Origin: Komagataeibacter sp. FXV3
GTDB lineage: Bacteria > Pseudomonadota > Alphaproteobacteria > Acetobacterales > Acetobacteraceae
Assembly (NCBI RefSeq): GCF_015155755.1
Contig: NZ_VWPI01000133.1
Span: forward strand, 1 to 57,943
Direction of reading: 5' to 3'
Length of the DNA: 57,943 bases
Under the pieces are notes generated by a model that worked only from the letters and a program-made list of their open reading frames with translations, had not been told where the DNA came from and did not search any database. The translations under genes were made by a program, and so were the position numbers. This document shows, one piece after another, positions 25,152 to 33,405 of the stretch; position 1 is the first letter of the stretch; every line of letters starts with the position of its first letter.

Positions 25152-26933
25152 GTGCGCAGGTTTCTGTCCGGGCTGCTGGGGGGGATCACGCCCGCGGCCC
25201 GTTTCCGCCATGCGTGTCGCCTGCTGGAACACGAAGGCCGTTCGGCGCAGGGGTTCGCCCTGCTGGGACGCCTTGCGCGCGGCGGCATGGTGGCGGCGCA
25301 GTATCAGGTGGCGCGTGCCTATCTGGATGGCCATGGCGTTCCGCGCAGTCCGGTCGAAGGCGTGCGCTGGATGCACATGGCAGCGCGCGCCGGGCATGTG
25401 GAGGCCTGCTTTTCCCTGGCCCTGATGCTGCTGGTTGACCCGCCGGGCCATGGTGGGGATCACAAAGGGGCCGATGGCCTGCTGCCCATGGCATGGCCCG
25501 AGGGCATTGACCGGTGGCCCGACCCGGAAGCCGCAACCGCCTGGGCGCAACAGGCCGCGGAAGGGGACCTGCCTGATGCGCAGGCCCTGTACGGTTACCT
25601 GCTGGCGACCGGCCCGCAATCCGTACGCGACCCGCAGGCCGCGCGGATTTGGTGCGAACGCGCGGCAAGCGCCGGTTGCCCGCAGGGTGACCTTGGGCTG
25701 GCGGTCACCCATTTTATGGCGTCGGACCAAACGCCGGGCAGCGACCCGGATGCCGTGGCGGCCCTGATTCGCGCGGCGGATAGCGGGTTGCCGACCGCGC
25801 AGTACATGCTGGGCCTGCTGCATGACCGGGGCTGGGGCCTGCCGCGCGATATGGCGCGGGCCGAACAATGGTATGCCCGCGCCGCAGCACAGGGCGTGCG
25901 CCCGGCACAGGCGCGTTATGGCGCATTGCTGCTGAAGGATGGGGACGGCAGGCCACGCAACGCCATGACGGCGGAAACATGGTTGCGCCGGGCGGCCCTT
26001 GCCGGTGACCGGGAGGCCGCGGCCCTGCTGGGGGATCTGCATGTGCATGGGGAGGCGGCCTTTCCCGGCGATCATGAAGCCATGATGTGGTACCGCCGCG
26101 CGGCGGAACAGGATCATGCGGTGGCGTGCCGTATGCTGGCGCTGCTGTACAGGCACGGGCGTGGGGTCGCCGCTGATCCCGATCAGGCCCGTCACTGGCT
26201 GGAACGCGCGGCTGAACTGGGTGATGTCGCGGCCATGACGGACCTTGCCGCATCGCTGGTGGCGCAGGGAGAAGAAACGTGTTCCGCCCCGGATGCGCGC
26301 CTGCCCGATTTCATGCCCGCGGCGCGGACGGGCGATCCGGTTGCGGCCTTCAACCTTGCGGTCTGCCTGCATGACGGGGTCGGCGGTATGGCGGATCCGG
26401 TGCAGGCCGCGGCATGGATGGAACGCGCGGCCCGCGCGGGTGTGGTCAATGCCGAATACTGGTACGGGCGCATGCTGCTGAAGGGGGACGGGGTGGCGGC
26501 GGATGCGGTCCAGGCCCGTCACTGGCTGGAACGCGCCGCCGGACACGGGCTGGCCGAGGCCTGTGTGGCAGCCGCGCAGTTACGGCTGGATGGGCGTGGC
26601 GGCCCGCGTGACCATGCGGGCGCATTGGCGCTGTATCATCGCGCGGCACGGATGGGCCGGGTTGAAGCCATGTTCTCCCTCGGCGCGATGTATGGCGGTG
26701 GCCATGACCTGCCGCCGGACAGGGCGCAGGCGCTGCACTGGTTTACGCAGGGTGCTGACGGGGGCAATGCCCTGTCGCAGTTCATGCTGGGCCGGTACCT
26801 GGCAAAGGGTCTGGCGGGTCCCGTGGACCGTGCGCGTGCCCGCTACTGGCTGGAACAGGCGGCGGCAGGCGGCGTGCGGGCGGCACGCGATGAACTGGAT
26901 CACATGACCCATGCGGATGAACATGCCCCATAG
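25152..26933 (+). CDS. Sel1-repeat (SLR) protein
   Basis: About 593 residues made almost entirely of Sel1-type helical repeats. The 36-residue period A-x-Y-x-LG-x2-Y/L-x2-G-x-G-x3-D-x2-A-x2-WY-x-RAA-x2-G is seen at least ten times, for example AQYMLGLLHDRGWGLPRDMA and AEYWYGRMLLKGDGVAADAV. SLR proteins are scaffolds for protein contacts, often in envelope or polysaccharide systems. No signal peptide or membrane helix is visible, so it is probably cytosolic. The start (TTG 25149 or GTG 25152) is uncertain; GGGGG lies 8 bp before the GTG. It overlaps the following glycosyltransferase and lies 12 bp after the adaptor gene, so it is likely co-transcribed. Confidence 0.85.
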   Translation: MRRFLSGLLGGITPAARFRHACRLLEHEGRSAQGFALLGRLARGGMVAAQYQVARAYLDGHGVPRSPVEGVRWMHMAARAGHVEACFSLALMLLVDPPGHGGDHKGADGLLPMAWPEGIDRWPDPEAATAWAQQAAEGDLPDAQALYGYLLATGPQSVRDPQAARIWCERAASAGCPQGDLGLAVTHFMASDQTPGSDPDAVAALIRAADSGLPTAQYMLGLLHDRGWGLPRDMARAEQWYARAAAQGVRPAQARYGALLLKDGDGRPRNAMTAETWLRRAALAGDREAAALLGDLHVHGEAAFPGDHEAMMWYRRAAEQDHAVACRMLALLYRHGRGVAADPDQARHWLERAAELGDVAAMTDLAASLVAQGEETCSAPDARLPDFMPAARTGDPVAAFNLAVCLHDGVGGMADPVQAAAWMERAARAGVVNAEYWYGRMLLKGDGVAADAVQARHWLERAAGHGLAEACVAAAQLRLDGRGGPRDHAGALALYHRAARMGRVEAMFSLGAMYGGGHDLPPDRAQALHWFTQGADGGNALSQFMLGRYLAKGLAGPVDRARARYWLEQAAAGGVRAARDELDHMTHADEHAP

Positions 26934-29874
26934 TGAATCAGGCGGGGTGGCGGGACCGGGTGCGGATGTCGTGGGGGGCATGCGGCATGCACGCCATCTG
27001 GCCGAACAGGGGCTGCATGGGCTGGCGCTGGCATGGATGGAACGCGCGGCGCGGCTGGCCCCGACGGACCGGGGCGTGCTGTACGCGCTGGCGGCCGCCC
27101 GGCTGGGCGCGGGGGACGGGGTTGGCGCGGCCCGCGCGGTTGAAACGGTTATGGCGGGGGGCGAATTCCGCGCGGGACTGCGCCTGCAGATACTGGCGCA
27201 GTGCATGGCCCGCGTCTGGCCGATGGCGGCCCGGCTGCTGGGACGCTTTTTCACCTGCTATGGCTTTGACCCGGCCCTGCGCATTCCGGCGGGACTGGTA
27301 TGTCGCCATATGGCGTTGCGCGGCTGGTGTGCGCTGGACCCCGATGGCGTGCTGCACTGGGGCGGTCTGCCGGAAGGGTACGCGCCGGAGGTGATGCTGG
27401 ACGGGCAGGGGTGGACGCCCCGGCAGCATGACGGGCAGTGCGTGATGCTGCCCCGGTACTGGCGGCAGGCCCATGATATCGTGGTGCGCCATGATGGCGC
27501 GCCCCTGCTTGGCGCACGGCCGGACCGGGCGGCGCTGCTGCATGTGACCGGCGCGGTAATGGCCGATGGGCAGGGCCTGACAGGCTGGGCTTTCATGCCC
27601 GCGCAACCCGATCAACCGCCCGGACTGTCCGTATCCGATGATGCGCATGGCAGGCGTTCCCCCGTCCTGTCGCGGCAATGGGGGACCGGATGGGACGACA
27701 TCGCGGGGCCGGGCGTGCCGGTATGGGGTTTTGGCATGGCGTGGGCCGATCTCGCGCCACAGGGCATGGTGCATGTGGCCCTGCCTGATGGGCGGCAGTT
27801 GACCGGCGCCCCGCTGCCGGTGTGCCTGCCCCGTGCGCGGCAGGTGTTCCCCACCATGCGGCGGCGGGTGCGCATTCCCGCCCATACGCCCCGGCGCGCG
27901 GCGCGTTGCCGGGTAGTGATCCCGGTTTATGCCGACCGGGTGCGTACGCTGGCCTGTCTGGATAGCGTGTTCGACTCGCTGGCGCGGCGATCGGATGGCA
28001 CGGCTACGGAAATCATGGTGGTGGATGATGCGACACCGGATCCGGCGCTGGCGCTGGCGCTGGATAATCTGGCGGGGGCAGGGCGGATCCGCCTGCGACG
28101 GCATGACGCCAACCTGGGGTATCCGGCGGCGGTCAATACCGCGCTATCCGATGCGGATGGCATGGATGTCGTGCTGCTGAACAGCGACACGCTGCTGGCC
28201 CCCGGCTGGCTGGATGAAATGCTGCGTGTGGCTTATGCACGGGTTGATACGGGTACGGTTTCGCCCCTGTCCAATGATGCCTCCATCCTGACATGGCCCG
28301 AGCCGGACCCGCAGGTGCCCCGATCCTGCGATATGGAAGACATCCGCCACCTCATGGCCGCCAGCCTGCGGGCCAATGGGGGGCAGGATGTGGAAATCCC
28401 CACCGCGCACGGCTTCTGCATGCTGATCCGCCATGACTGCCTGCGCCAGACGGGCCTGTTCCGTCCCGAACTGTATGGCCGGGGATATGGGGAGGAAAAT
28501 GATTTTTCCATGCGCGCCCGGCTGGCGGGCTGGCGGCACCGGGCGGCGGTGGGCGTGTTCGTGGGGCATGTGGGCGGTGTGTCGTTTGGAGCGCAGCGCC
28601 GGGCGCTGCAGCAGCGCAACCTGTGGATACTGAACCGGCTGTTCCCCGGTTATGATGCATTGGTGCAGGCGCATGTCGCGGCGGACCCTTTGGCTGCGGC
28701 ACGCCAGCACCTGTCGCTGCAGGTGTGGCATCGTTCTGCGTGCGGGGCAGGGGATGGGGGCGCGGTCCTGCTTGTGACCCATGCCGGGACAGGGGGCGTG
28801 GCCCACGTGGTGGCCCATCGCGCGCGGCAGTGGGCGGCGGCTGGCTGTCGTGCGCTGGTTCTGGAACCGGCGCCGGATGGGTTCACGCTGCGTGATGGCC
28901 AGCCGGATGCGACGTGTCCGGTATTGCATTTTAAATGGCCGGAACAGGGGGATGCGCTGGTGGCGTTGCTGCGTGTGCTCGGCCTGCGTCTGGTCGAGGT
29001 ACATCACCATCTGGGTCACGGCATGCGGGTGCGCGATCTATGTGCGCGGCTGGGCGTGCCCTATGACCGGCATGTGCATGATTATGCGGGTATCTGTCCG
29101 CGCATTACGCTGGTGGGGCCTGCCGGGCGGTACTGTGGGGAACCCGATGTGACGGGCTGCCGGACCTGTGTCCACACGCTGGGTTCGCTGGTGGGTGAGG
29201 AGGATGTAGACCGTCTGCGCCGCAGTACCACGCGTGAACTGGCCGGGGCGCGGCGGGTGATCGTGCCATCGGCGGATGTGGCACGCAGGCTGGCGCGTTA
29301 CGTCCCGGGTGTCTCCTGTGAAACATCAGCGCTGGAAAATGACAGTCCCGCCCTGTCCCTGCGCCAGTTTGCCGCGACCTGTGCGGACCGGCCCGCATCC
29401 GGCCTGCCGCCGCGAAATGACCGGTGCCGGGTTGTTGTGGCGGGGGGCATCGGGCCGGACAAGGGGTGTGGGATCATGCTGGCGGCGGCACGCGATGCGC
29501 GTGCGCGCGACCTGCCGCTGGAATTCATCGTGGTGGGACATACATCCGATGATGCGGCCCTGCTGGAAACAGGCCGGGTGTTTATTACCGGACGGTACGC
29601 GGCGGCGGAAGCGGTGTCCCTGCTGCGCGGGGCGGCGGCGGATGTGGGGTTCGTGCCCTCCGTCTGTCCCGAGACATGGTGCTTCACCCTGACCCAGCTC
29701 TGGCGTGCCGGGCTGCGCTGCGTGGCGTTTGACCTTGGCGCGGTCGCAGCCCGCATCCATGCGACGGGGCGGGGGGCATGTGTGCCGCTGGGGCTGCCCG
29801 TTCACCAATTGAATACGTTTTTGCTGTCTTATGCCCGGGCCGGGCATCCCGCCACGGCCAGAGTTCATTCATGA
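26911..29874 (+). CDS. Bifunctional GT2-GT4 glycosyltransferase fusion
   Basis: 987 residues. Residues 20-110 look like a TPR-type helical region (LALAWMERAARLAPTDRGVLYALAAARLGAGD). After an unassigned middle, a GT2 domain begins at about 332 (RCRVVIPVYAD), with VVDDATPD, a DxD-type NSD at 424-426, and the EEND acceptor motif at 528-531. From about 619 a GT4-like domain starts (VLLVTHAGTGGVAHVV), continuing to the C-terminus with IVVGHTSDDAALLETG and VGFVPSVCPETWCFTL. It therefore probably adds two sugars in sequence. Donors and acceptor are unknown. It overlaps the Sel1 gene by 23 bp; ATGs at 26917 and 26923 are alternatives. Confidence 0.85.
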   Translation: MRMNMPHSESGGVAGPGADVVGGMRHARHLAEQGLHGLALAWMERAARLAPTDRGVLYALAAARLGAGDGVGAARAVETVMAGGEFRAGLRLQILAQCMARVWPMAARLLGRFFTCYGFDPALRIPAGLVCRHMALRGWCALDPDGVLHWGGLPEGYAPEVMLDGQGWTPRQHDGQCVMLPRYWRQAHDIVVRHDGAPLLGARPDRAALLHVTGAVMADGQGLTGWAFMPAQPDQPPGLSVSDDAHGRRSPVLSRQWGTGWDDIAGPGVPVWGFGMAWADLAPQGMVHVALPDGRQLTGAPLPVCLPRARQVFPTMRRRVRIPAHTPRRAARCRVVIPVYADRVRTLACLDSVFDSLARRSDGTATEIMVVDDATPDPALALALDNLAGAGRIRLRRHDANLGYPAAVNTALSDADGMDVVLLNSDTLLAPGWLDEMLRVAYARVDTGTVSPLSNDASILTWPEPDPQVPRSCDMEDIRHLMAASLRANGGQDVEIPTAHGFCMLIRHDCLRQTGLFRPELYGRGYGEENDFSMRARLAGWRHRAAVGVFVGHVGGVSFGAQRRALQQRNLWILNRLFPGYDALVQAHVAADPLAAARQHLSLQVWHRSACGAGDGGAVLLVTHAGTGGVAHVVAHRARQWAAAGCRALVLEPAPDGFTLRDGQPDATCPVLHFKWPEQGDALVALLRVLGLRLVEVHHHLGHGMRVRDLCARLGVPYDRHVHDYAGICPRITLVGPAGRYCGEPDVTGCRTCVHTLGSLVGEEDVDRLRRSTTRELAGARRVIVPSADVARRLARYVPGVSCETSALENDSPALSLRQFAATCADRPASGLPPRNDRCRVVVAGGIGPDKGCGIMLAAARDARARDLPLEFIVVGHTSDDAALLETGRVFITGRYAAAEAVSLLRGAAADVGFVPSVCPETWCFTLTQLWRAGLRCVAFDLGAVAARIHATGRGACVPLGLPVHQLNTFLLSYARAGHPATARVHS

Positions 29875-29951
29875 TTTGAGCGAAAGAGGCCCGTCTTGAT
29901 CGTTATTGCCCCAGTCCATGTGTGTGCGGTGTTGTGCCTTTTTGTGGCGGG

Positions 29952-31055
29952 ATGCCGGTAATGGAGGCTACGCGCCCCGCCGCGCAGGTGGGTGACATGC
30001 AGGCCAGCGCGCAGCTTATGCGGCTGGAGGCTGGCACGTACTGCATTTTCCACGCTTCAGCCCCCGCGGGCGCGGGATTTGGCCCGCTGTCCGGCATGCG
30101 CGTGACCACGCCACCCGGCATGGACGGGGTAAAGGTCAGCACGTTTGCCGCGGCTGGCTGGATGGGTGCGCAGGGTGGGGCTGCCCTTGTACGCATGCCT
30201 GACGGGGGCGGTGCGGTGCTGGTCACCACCTATCGTGACCCGGTGCATGACGGGGCAGCCCTGCCGGGGTTGCAGGTGGTCAGGCTGTCCGGCCCGCCAG
30301 TGCCAGACGCTGCGGTGCCCGCCCCGTCACCAGCGGTGGAGGCGGCCGGGAAAATCGGTGCTGGCAGCATGATCGCCCATATTCAGGGCCGGGGTGACAT
30401 CAGCGCCCCGCTCGGGATGTGGATGGGCCAGGGCGGCAGCGGGCAGTGGCTGGAAGGGTTCGCCATCCAGCCTGCTTCCGGTCTTGGTGCGGATGACGTG
30501 GAATATCAGGCCATTCTGGGCGAGGACTGGTTTTCCCCATGGGTGGGGGGTGGCGACTATTGCGGCAGCCGGGGCATGGCGCTGCCTCTGCTGGGCCTGC
30601 GGGTCCGGCTGAAGGGGGACGCTGCGCGGCGGTTCACGTGCCATATCGAGGCCTGCTTTACCGATGGTACCCGTCTTGGCCCGCTGGCGGATGTGTCAGT
30701 CATGGCGCCCTCGCACGCCCCGCTGGAAGCCTTCCGGGTTGACATCCAGCCCCGGCAGGCGGTCCCGTCGCCATCCATGCCCCATGATGGCGGGGCGGAG
30801 AATGCATCGCAGGCGACCGTGCCCCGTGACGAAACCACGCCCGATCCTGTCCCCCGGGTGCGGCGGGGCAGGCGTGCCGTGCCCGCGCGCGTGTCCACGC
30901 ACCAGCCCGAGGCACCTGAAAACAGATCTGGCCAGCCCGTGCCATGGTGGCACCGCAGGGCCGAAAGGAACGCTACGCCGTCCGCATCCACCGCCGTGCC
31001 GCGCGACCGGCGTCGCAAGGCGGGACGGCGGTCACGCACCATGGCGGAGCCGTGA
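29952..31055 (+). CDS. Unknown protein with a ChW-like segment and basic C-terminus
   Basis: About 367 residues with no clear signal peptide. The middle (about 135-240) contains VEYQAILGEDWFSPWVGGGDYCGSRGMALPLLGLRVRL, which follows the pattern of clostridial hydrophobic W (ChW) repeats: x-Y-x-x-x-x-x-x-W-x-x-W-V-x-x-G-x-x-x-G-x-x-G. The match is by eye and to a single repeat. The last 90 residues are disordered in look and rich in Arg and Pro. It stands between two glycosyltransferase genes and may be a glycan-binding or acceptor protein of this cluster. Possible starts are GTG 29922, ATG 29952 and ATG 29961; GGCGGG precedes the last by 9 bp. Confidence 0.55.
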   Translation: MPVMEATRPAAQVGDMQASAQLMRLEAGTYCIFHASAPAGAGFGPLSGMRVTTPPGMDGVKVSTFAAAGWMGAQGGAALVRMPDGGGAVLVTTYRDPVHDGAALPGLQVVRLSGPPVPDAAVPAPSPAVEAAGKIGAGSMIAHIQGRGDISAPLGMWMGQGGSGQWLEGFAIQPASGLGADDVEYQAILGEDWFSPWVGGGDYCGSRGMALPLLGLRVRLKGDAARRFTCHIEACFTDGTRLGPLADVSVMAPSHAPLEAFRVDIQPRQAVPSPSMPHDGGAENASQATVPRDETTPDPVPRVRRGRRAVPARVSTHQPEAPENRSGQPVPWWHRRAERNATPSASTAVPRDRRRKAGRRSRTMAEP

Positions 31056-31146
31056 GCATTTACGACCTGCCAGCATGGCGCGCCCATCCGGCCTGCCCGG
31101 TTTGGAAACAGCCGGTATGCAGGGGAAAAAACCGGAGCGACGGGAC

Positions 31147-32403
31147 ATGAAATACCTGTTCGTGCACCAGAATTTCCCGGCCCAGTTCGTGCATCTGCTG
31201 CGTGACCTGCGGACGCGGGGCGGCAATGAAATCGTTTTCATAAGTGAAACGGGACAGGGCCATATGCCCGGCGTGCGGCGGGTGTCCTATCGCCTGCCAC
31301 CGCCCGCGCGGGTGGCGGCCCCGGCCCCGGTGGCCGAACTGGCCCGCGCCATGCAGCGCGCGGCCGAGGTGGCCCGTGCGGCCCGTACCCTGCGGGGGCT
31401 GGGTTATGTACCCGATATCATCATCGGCCACCATGGCTGGGGCGAGATGCTGGAACTGGCTGATGTCTATCCCGATGTGCCGATGCTGGGATATTACGAA
31501 TTCTTTTACCATCCCGCCGGGCTGGATGTGGGCTTTGATCCGGAATTTGCCCCCGCCGCTGGCGTCGCCCCCCTGGTCCGCGCACGTAATACCCTGAACC
31601 TGCTGGCCCTTGCCGGGTCAGGCTGGGGACATTCCCCCACCCGGTTCCAGCGCGATACCTATCCCGACTGGGCACGGTCGCGCATCACACTCCTGCCCGA
31701 AGGGGTGGATCTGGACCGGTGCACGCCCGATCCGCAGGCGGCTGCACAATCCTTTGTGCTGGGGGACATTCATGTGGCGCCGGGGGAAAAGCTGCTCACC
31801 TACGTTGCCCGTGACCTGGAACCCTATCGCGGGTTTCACGTCTTCATGCGCGCCCTGCCACATATCCTGCGTGCGCGCGGTGACGTGCGGGTGATCGTGG
31901 TTGGCGGCGATGGCGTCAGCTATGGCGGCCGCGCGCCGGATGGCCGGACATGGCGGCAGCACATGCTGGCGGAACTGGGCACCACGCTGGATACGGGACG
32001 CGTCCATTTTACGGGAAAGGTCGGCTATGACGATTTCTGCCGCCTGCTGCAGCGATCGGATGCACATGTCTACCTGACATACCCGTTCGTGGTGTCATGG
32101 TCGCTGCGTGAGGCAATGGCGTGTGGCTGCGCCATCGTGGGCAGCCGGACACCACCGGTCGAGGAATTCCTGAGTGATGGCAGGACGGCGCGGCTGGTGC
32201 CGTTCTATGAACCCCGGCGGATTGCCGAAGGCGTGCTGGAACTGCTGGAAGACAGGCGTCTGGCGCGCAGGCTGCGGGCCAATGTCCGCGCGCAGGCGGA
32301 ACGTACGCTGGACATGCACGCCTATATGGCGCGCTATCATCGGCTGATCGGTCAGCTTGTGGAACGCGGGGCACGTACCGTGCCGACCGATGCCGTTGCG
32401 TGA
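31147..32403 (+). CDS. GT4-family glycosyltransferase
   Basis: 418 residues. It begins MKYLFVHQNFPAQFVHLLRDL, the typical opening of a GT4 subgroup. The N-domain includes PDIIIGHHGWGEMLELADVYPDVPMLGYYEFFYH. The C-domain has LPEGVDLDRC, YVARDLEPYRGFHVFMRALP and YLTYPFVVSWSLREAMACGCAIVGS. In this last motif the second Glu of the E-x7-E pair is present and the first is replaced, as in related members. The enzyme transfers a sugar from a nucleotide donor with retention; donor and acceptor are unknown. It is the last gene of the all-forward secretion and glycosylation cluster. Confidence 0.88.
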   Translation: MKYLFVHQNFPAQFVHLLRDLRTRGGNEIVFISETGQGHMPGVRRVSYRLPPPARVAAPAPVAELARAMQRAAEVARAARTLRGLGYVPDIIIGHHGWGEMLELADVYPDVPMLGYYEFFYHPAGLDVGFDPEFAPAAGVAPLVRARNTLNLLALAGSGWGHSPTRFQRDTYPDWARSRITLLPEGVDLDRCTPDPQAAAQSFVLGDIHVAPGEKLLTYVARDLEPYRGFHVFMRALPHILRARGDVRVIVVGGDGVSYGGRAPDGRTWRQHMLAELGTTLDTGRVHFTGKVGYDDFCRLLQRSDAHVYLTYPFVVSWSLREAMACGCAIVGSRTPPVEEFLSDGRTARLVPFYEPRRIAEGVLELLEDRRLARRLRANVRAQAERTLDMHAYMARYHRLIGQLVERGARTVPTDAVA

Positions 32404-32442
32404 CCACCGGGCCGCATGGCCCGGCGGACAGCAGGGCGTGGC

Positions 32443-32970
32443 TTACTTGCCAGCCACGGCCTTGACGGATTCAAGGATCACTTCGCCTGCGACCTTCTTG
32501 TCTGCCCAGCCTGCGACCTTGACCCACTTGCCCTTTTCCAGGTCCTTGTAGCGGGTGAAGAAATGCTCGATTTCCTTCAGCACGATCTCGGGCAGGTCTT
32601 CCAGCTTCTCCACCTTGGAGTAGTAGGGATGCACCTTGTCATGCGGCACGCAGATGATCTTTTCATCCTGCCCGCTTTCGTCTTCCATGCGCAGCACGCC
32701 AATGGGGCGCGCGCGCACCACCACACCCGGCACCACGGCTGCGGGCATCAGCACCAGCGCATCGGTCGGGTCGCCATCGGCGGCCAGGGTGTTGGGGATG
32801 AAGCCATAGGCTGCGGGATAGACCATGGGCGTGAACAGGATGCGGTCCACCACCAGCGCGCCGCTGTCCTTGTCGATCTCGTACTTGACGCCTGAACCCT
32901 GCGGGATCTCGATTACGACGTTGATGTCGTTGGGTACGTCCTTGCCGGGGGAAATCTTCGATACGTCCAT
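32443..32970 (-). CDS. ppa: Inorganic pyrophosphatase, family I
   Basis: 175-residue soluble pyrophosphatase that pulls biosynthetic reactions forward by hydrolysing PPi. It contains the family I features IPQGSGVKYEIDKDSGALVVDR, MVYPAAYGFIPNTLAADGDPTDALVL (with the D-G-D-P-x-D metal-binding motif) and DEKIICVPHDKVHP. The length is the same as E. coli Ppa. It converges with the preceding GT4 gene, with about 40 bp between them. Confidence 0.97.
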   Translation of the reverse strand: MDVSKISPGKDVPNDINVVIEIPQGSGVKYEIDKDSGALVVDRILFTPMVYPAAYGFIPNTLAADGDPTDALVLMPAAVVPGVVVRARPIGVLRMEDESGQDEKIICVPHDKVHPYYSKVEKLEDLPEIVLKEIEHFFTRYKDLEKGKWVKVAGWADKKVAGEVILESVKAVAGK

Positions 32971-33232
32971 TGCTGTTCAGGCCTCCTGCTGCCTGTATGT
33001 GCGTTAAGGGCCGCCCCAGGGTGTTGCGGCATGAATTAACGGGGGATGACGGTATATCTCCCACCGTTTCCTGTGCAAGTCATGTTCCGTGGCAGGATGC
33101 CCGGCCATGAGCCAGATCATGAAGTTGTTTTTTTTATGGCGACGTTGCCATCGGAATGGAAAAAATTACGCGGAAAAAGGCGCGTGGATCTTGCCAAATC
33201 CCTCCACATGCGCGAGATCAGGGGCTGCCTGC

Positions 33233-33306
33233 GCGCCCGTAGCTCAATTGGTTAGAGCGGGCCGCTCATAACGGCTTGGTTGCGGGTTCAAGTCCTGCCG
33301 GGCGCA
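33233..33306 (+). tRNA. tRNA with CAU anticodon, probably Ile2 (lysidine type)
   Basis: A 74-base cloverleaf: 7-bp acceptor stem GCGCCCG/CGGGCGC, D-arm GCTC/GAGC, anticodon stem GGCCG/CGGCT with loop CTCATAA, T-arm GCGGG/CCTGC with TTCAAGT loop, discriminator A, and no encoded CCA. The anticodon is CAU, so it is Met or the isoleucine species whose C34 becomes lysidine. Acceptor pairs C4-G69 and C5-G68 and the TTGGT variable region match the features that TilS recognises in tRNA-Ile2, so I favour Ile. It is clearly not an initiator because the 1-72 pair is G-C. Confidence 0.92.
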
Positions 33307-33405
33307 GGCTTTTTAGCATGCAGCACAGCGGTCATGGCTCCGTGCCAGTCCGGCCGTGCGGGTGACTTGCCATTTTTTCTTTCAGTTTATCAGGAGCCGA
33401 CCGTC

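Noticed and set aside
23604-26546. Very long minus-strand frame (about 980 codons) opposite the secretion and Sel1 genes
   Set aside because: It is the antisense shadow created by GC-rich third positions of the real plus-strand genes; its translation is His/Gln/Arg-rich and matches no family.
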